From: Anaerolineales bacterium UBA6055 | GTDB lineage: Bacteria > Chloroflexota > Anaerolineae > Aggregatilineales > Phototrophicaceae | DNA: 64,000 nt | NCBI GenBank assembly: GCA_002428985.1 | Contig: DIYL01000009.1 | Coordinates: forward strand, 124,001 to 188,000 | Direction of reading: 5' to 3' | Shown here: positions 63,379-64,000 of the stretch, one piece after another | Layout of the letters: each line of letters begins with the position of its first letter | How positions within the stretch are numbered: position 1 is the first letter of the stretch | Translations under genes and position numbers: made by a program | Notes under the pieces: model-generated | Seen by the model: only the letters and a program-made list of their open reading frames with translations | What the model was told of the DNA's origin: nothing | The model's database searches: none

Positions 63379-63479
63379 CCCCGTAGGGCAAATAGGCTAA
63401 TGCAATGTGATGATGTTGAAATTATCCTGTTAATTGGCGGTGGTTTCAGTGCCCCGTAGGGCAAATAGGCTAATGCAAT
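63379..63479 (+). CRISPR. CRISPR locus 2, distal part beyond the IS
   Basis: The right half of the interrupted repeat (63379-63406, CCCCGTAGGGCAAATAGGC to GCAAT), a 36-bp spacer (63407-63442) and the terminal repeat (63443-63479). These repeats carry GTAGGG and GCTAATGCAAT, unlike the leader-side GAAGGG and TCTACTGCAAT. Confidence 0.85.
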
Positions 63480-63730
63480 CTACCTATTTTATTAAGCAGG
63501 CAAGGGCTTGTGTGAACAAATTTATGTCAAAAGCTGTTATTTCCCTATTTTTGAGCATCATCTAAAACCAATCTCCTGAAAAATTGTGGCTAAATTCGCT
63601 CTAATTACTCAACCCGGTTATTGTCAAACTGTATAGGCGAGTTTAGTCAGCTAATTCCAAAACATGCTTGAGATGTTGTATAGGCGTGCTGAAAAAGAAA
63701 AATATCAAATCAGAATCCCGTAGGATGTGG
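63443..63730 (+). repeat. Duplicated CRISPR-distal flank, copy 2
   Basis: Identical to 31763-31887 over 63443-63567, then similar but diverged to about 63730. See copy 1. Confidence 0.85.
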
Positions 63731-63808
63731 ACAGTCCTTAGACTGTGGTTAACCAGTCTACAAATGCTGGTTTCAGAAGCCCCGTAGGGTGTGAGTAGTC
63801 CTTGGACT
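63707..63808 (+). repeat. Second, related repeat-like pair
   Basis: Two similar blocks, AATCCCGTAGGATGTGGACA near 63714 and AAGCCCCGTAGGGTGTGAGT near 63776, each followed by AGTCCTTrGACT. The second is preceded by GTTTCAG like a CRISPR repeat. Spacing of starts is about 63 bp. It may be a relic of another array. Confidence 0.45.
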
Positions 63809-64000
63809 CTCATGACAATAGCATAACCCGAAACCCGCAAAAACACACGCATTTTGCGCGATCTAATTTTTGAAGAAATGTAACATACCGGGCATTACAT
63901 GAGTAGGCATTACAAGTTTGATGTTGTGTTTTGTCAGTGTTCAATGCCTACTTATTGGTCAAGAAGATTATCTAGTTTTTACTATATATGGAATTTTTAG
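63809..64000. other. Right edge without recognised content
   Basis: AT-rich sequence with GGCATTACATGAGTAGGCATTACA as a short internal direct repeat of GGCATTACA. No gene begins before the window ends. Confidence 0.4.

Overview
The window reads as chromosomal DNA of a free-living bacterium, most probably a member of the Chloroflexota (Anaerolineae-like). That placement is inferred from gene content: many secreted SH3b, PPC, CARDB and TolB-type proteins, a WD40 protein, an F420/flavin LLM oxidoreductase, STAND ATPases with TPR tails, and two proteins carrying the LQLQR-x-x-GN motif of extracellular contractile injection system (eCIS) cargo. No rRNA, tRNA or ribosomal protein gene was seen, so the placement is not proven.

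Layout. 1-9.6 kb: start of an N-formylglutamate amidohydrolase-like gene, a secreted 5'-nucleotidase-like protein, an SH3b protein, htpG, a membrane-anchored unknown, a TspO/MBR-like protein, a Nudix hydrolase and a SH3b lipoprotein. 9.7-19.2 kb: a zinc-type alcohol dehydrogenase, a large DUF4062-STAND-TPR protein, a GH172 (DUF2961) protein, an alpha/beta hydrolase, a triple-PAS histidine kinase and a Tat-type phosphoesterase. 19.3-32.7 kb is an accessory region: two related eCIS-cargo-like proteins (19.3-21.0 and 29.6-31.2 kb) flank a tandem duplication of a LuxR-HTH/STAND/TPR regulator, a beta-lactamase-fold hydrolase, a TetR regulator and an NmrA-type reductase. Four copies of an intergenic repeat lie here, and the last one runs into a CRISPR remnant. 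33-51 kb is ordinary metabolism: LLM oxidoreductase, SDR, a KefB-type antiporter, VOC and methyltransferase genes, lipoproteins, and a CaiB-type CoA-transferase/enoyl-CoA hydratase/SDR operon followed by PhyH and an ANT(6)-like gene. 51.2-54.8 kb is AT-rich and carries an unknown protein and a C5-methyltransferase/restriction endonuclease pair. 54.8-60.9 kb: a PPC-repeat secreted protein, metallo-beta-lactamase proteins, a MarR-controlled lactonase-like/MarR/beta-phosphoglucomutase cluster and a WD40 protein. 60.9-64 kb: a second CRISPR locus with a duplicated leader-side segment, split by an insertion sequence.

The most unusual structure is the pair of CRISPR loci about 31.7 kb apart. Their ends (last repeat plus 88 bp of flank) are identical over 125 bp and then similar but diverged. 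The second array is interrupted inside a repeat by a 1.7 kb IS, and that IS carries an exact 18-nt copy of the repeat core inside its transposase gene. No cas gene is present in the window. The second point of interest is the association of eCIS-cargo-like proteins with duplicated LuxR-STAND regulators.
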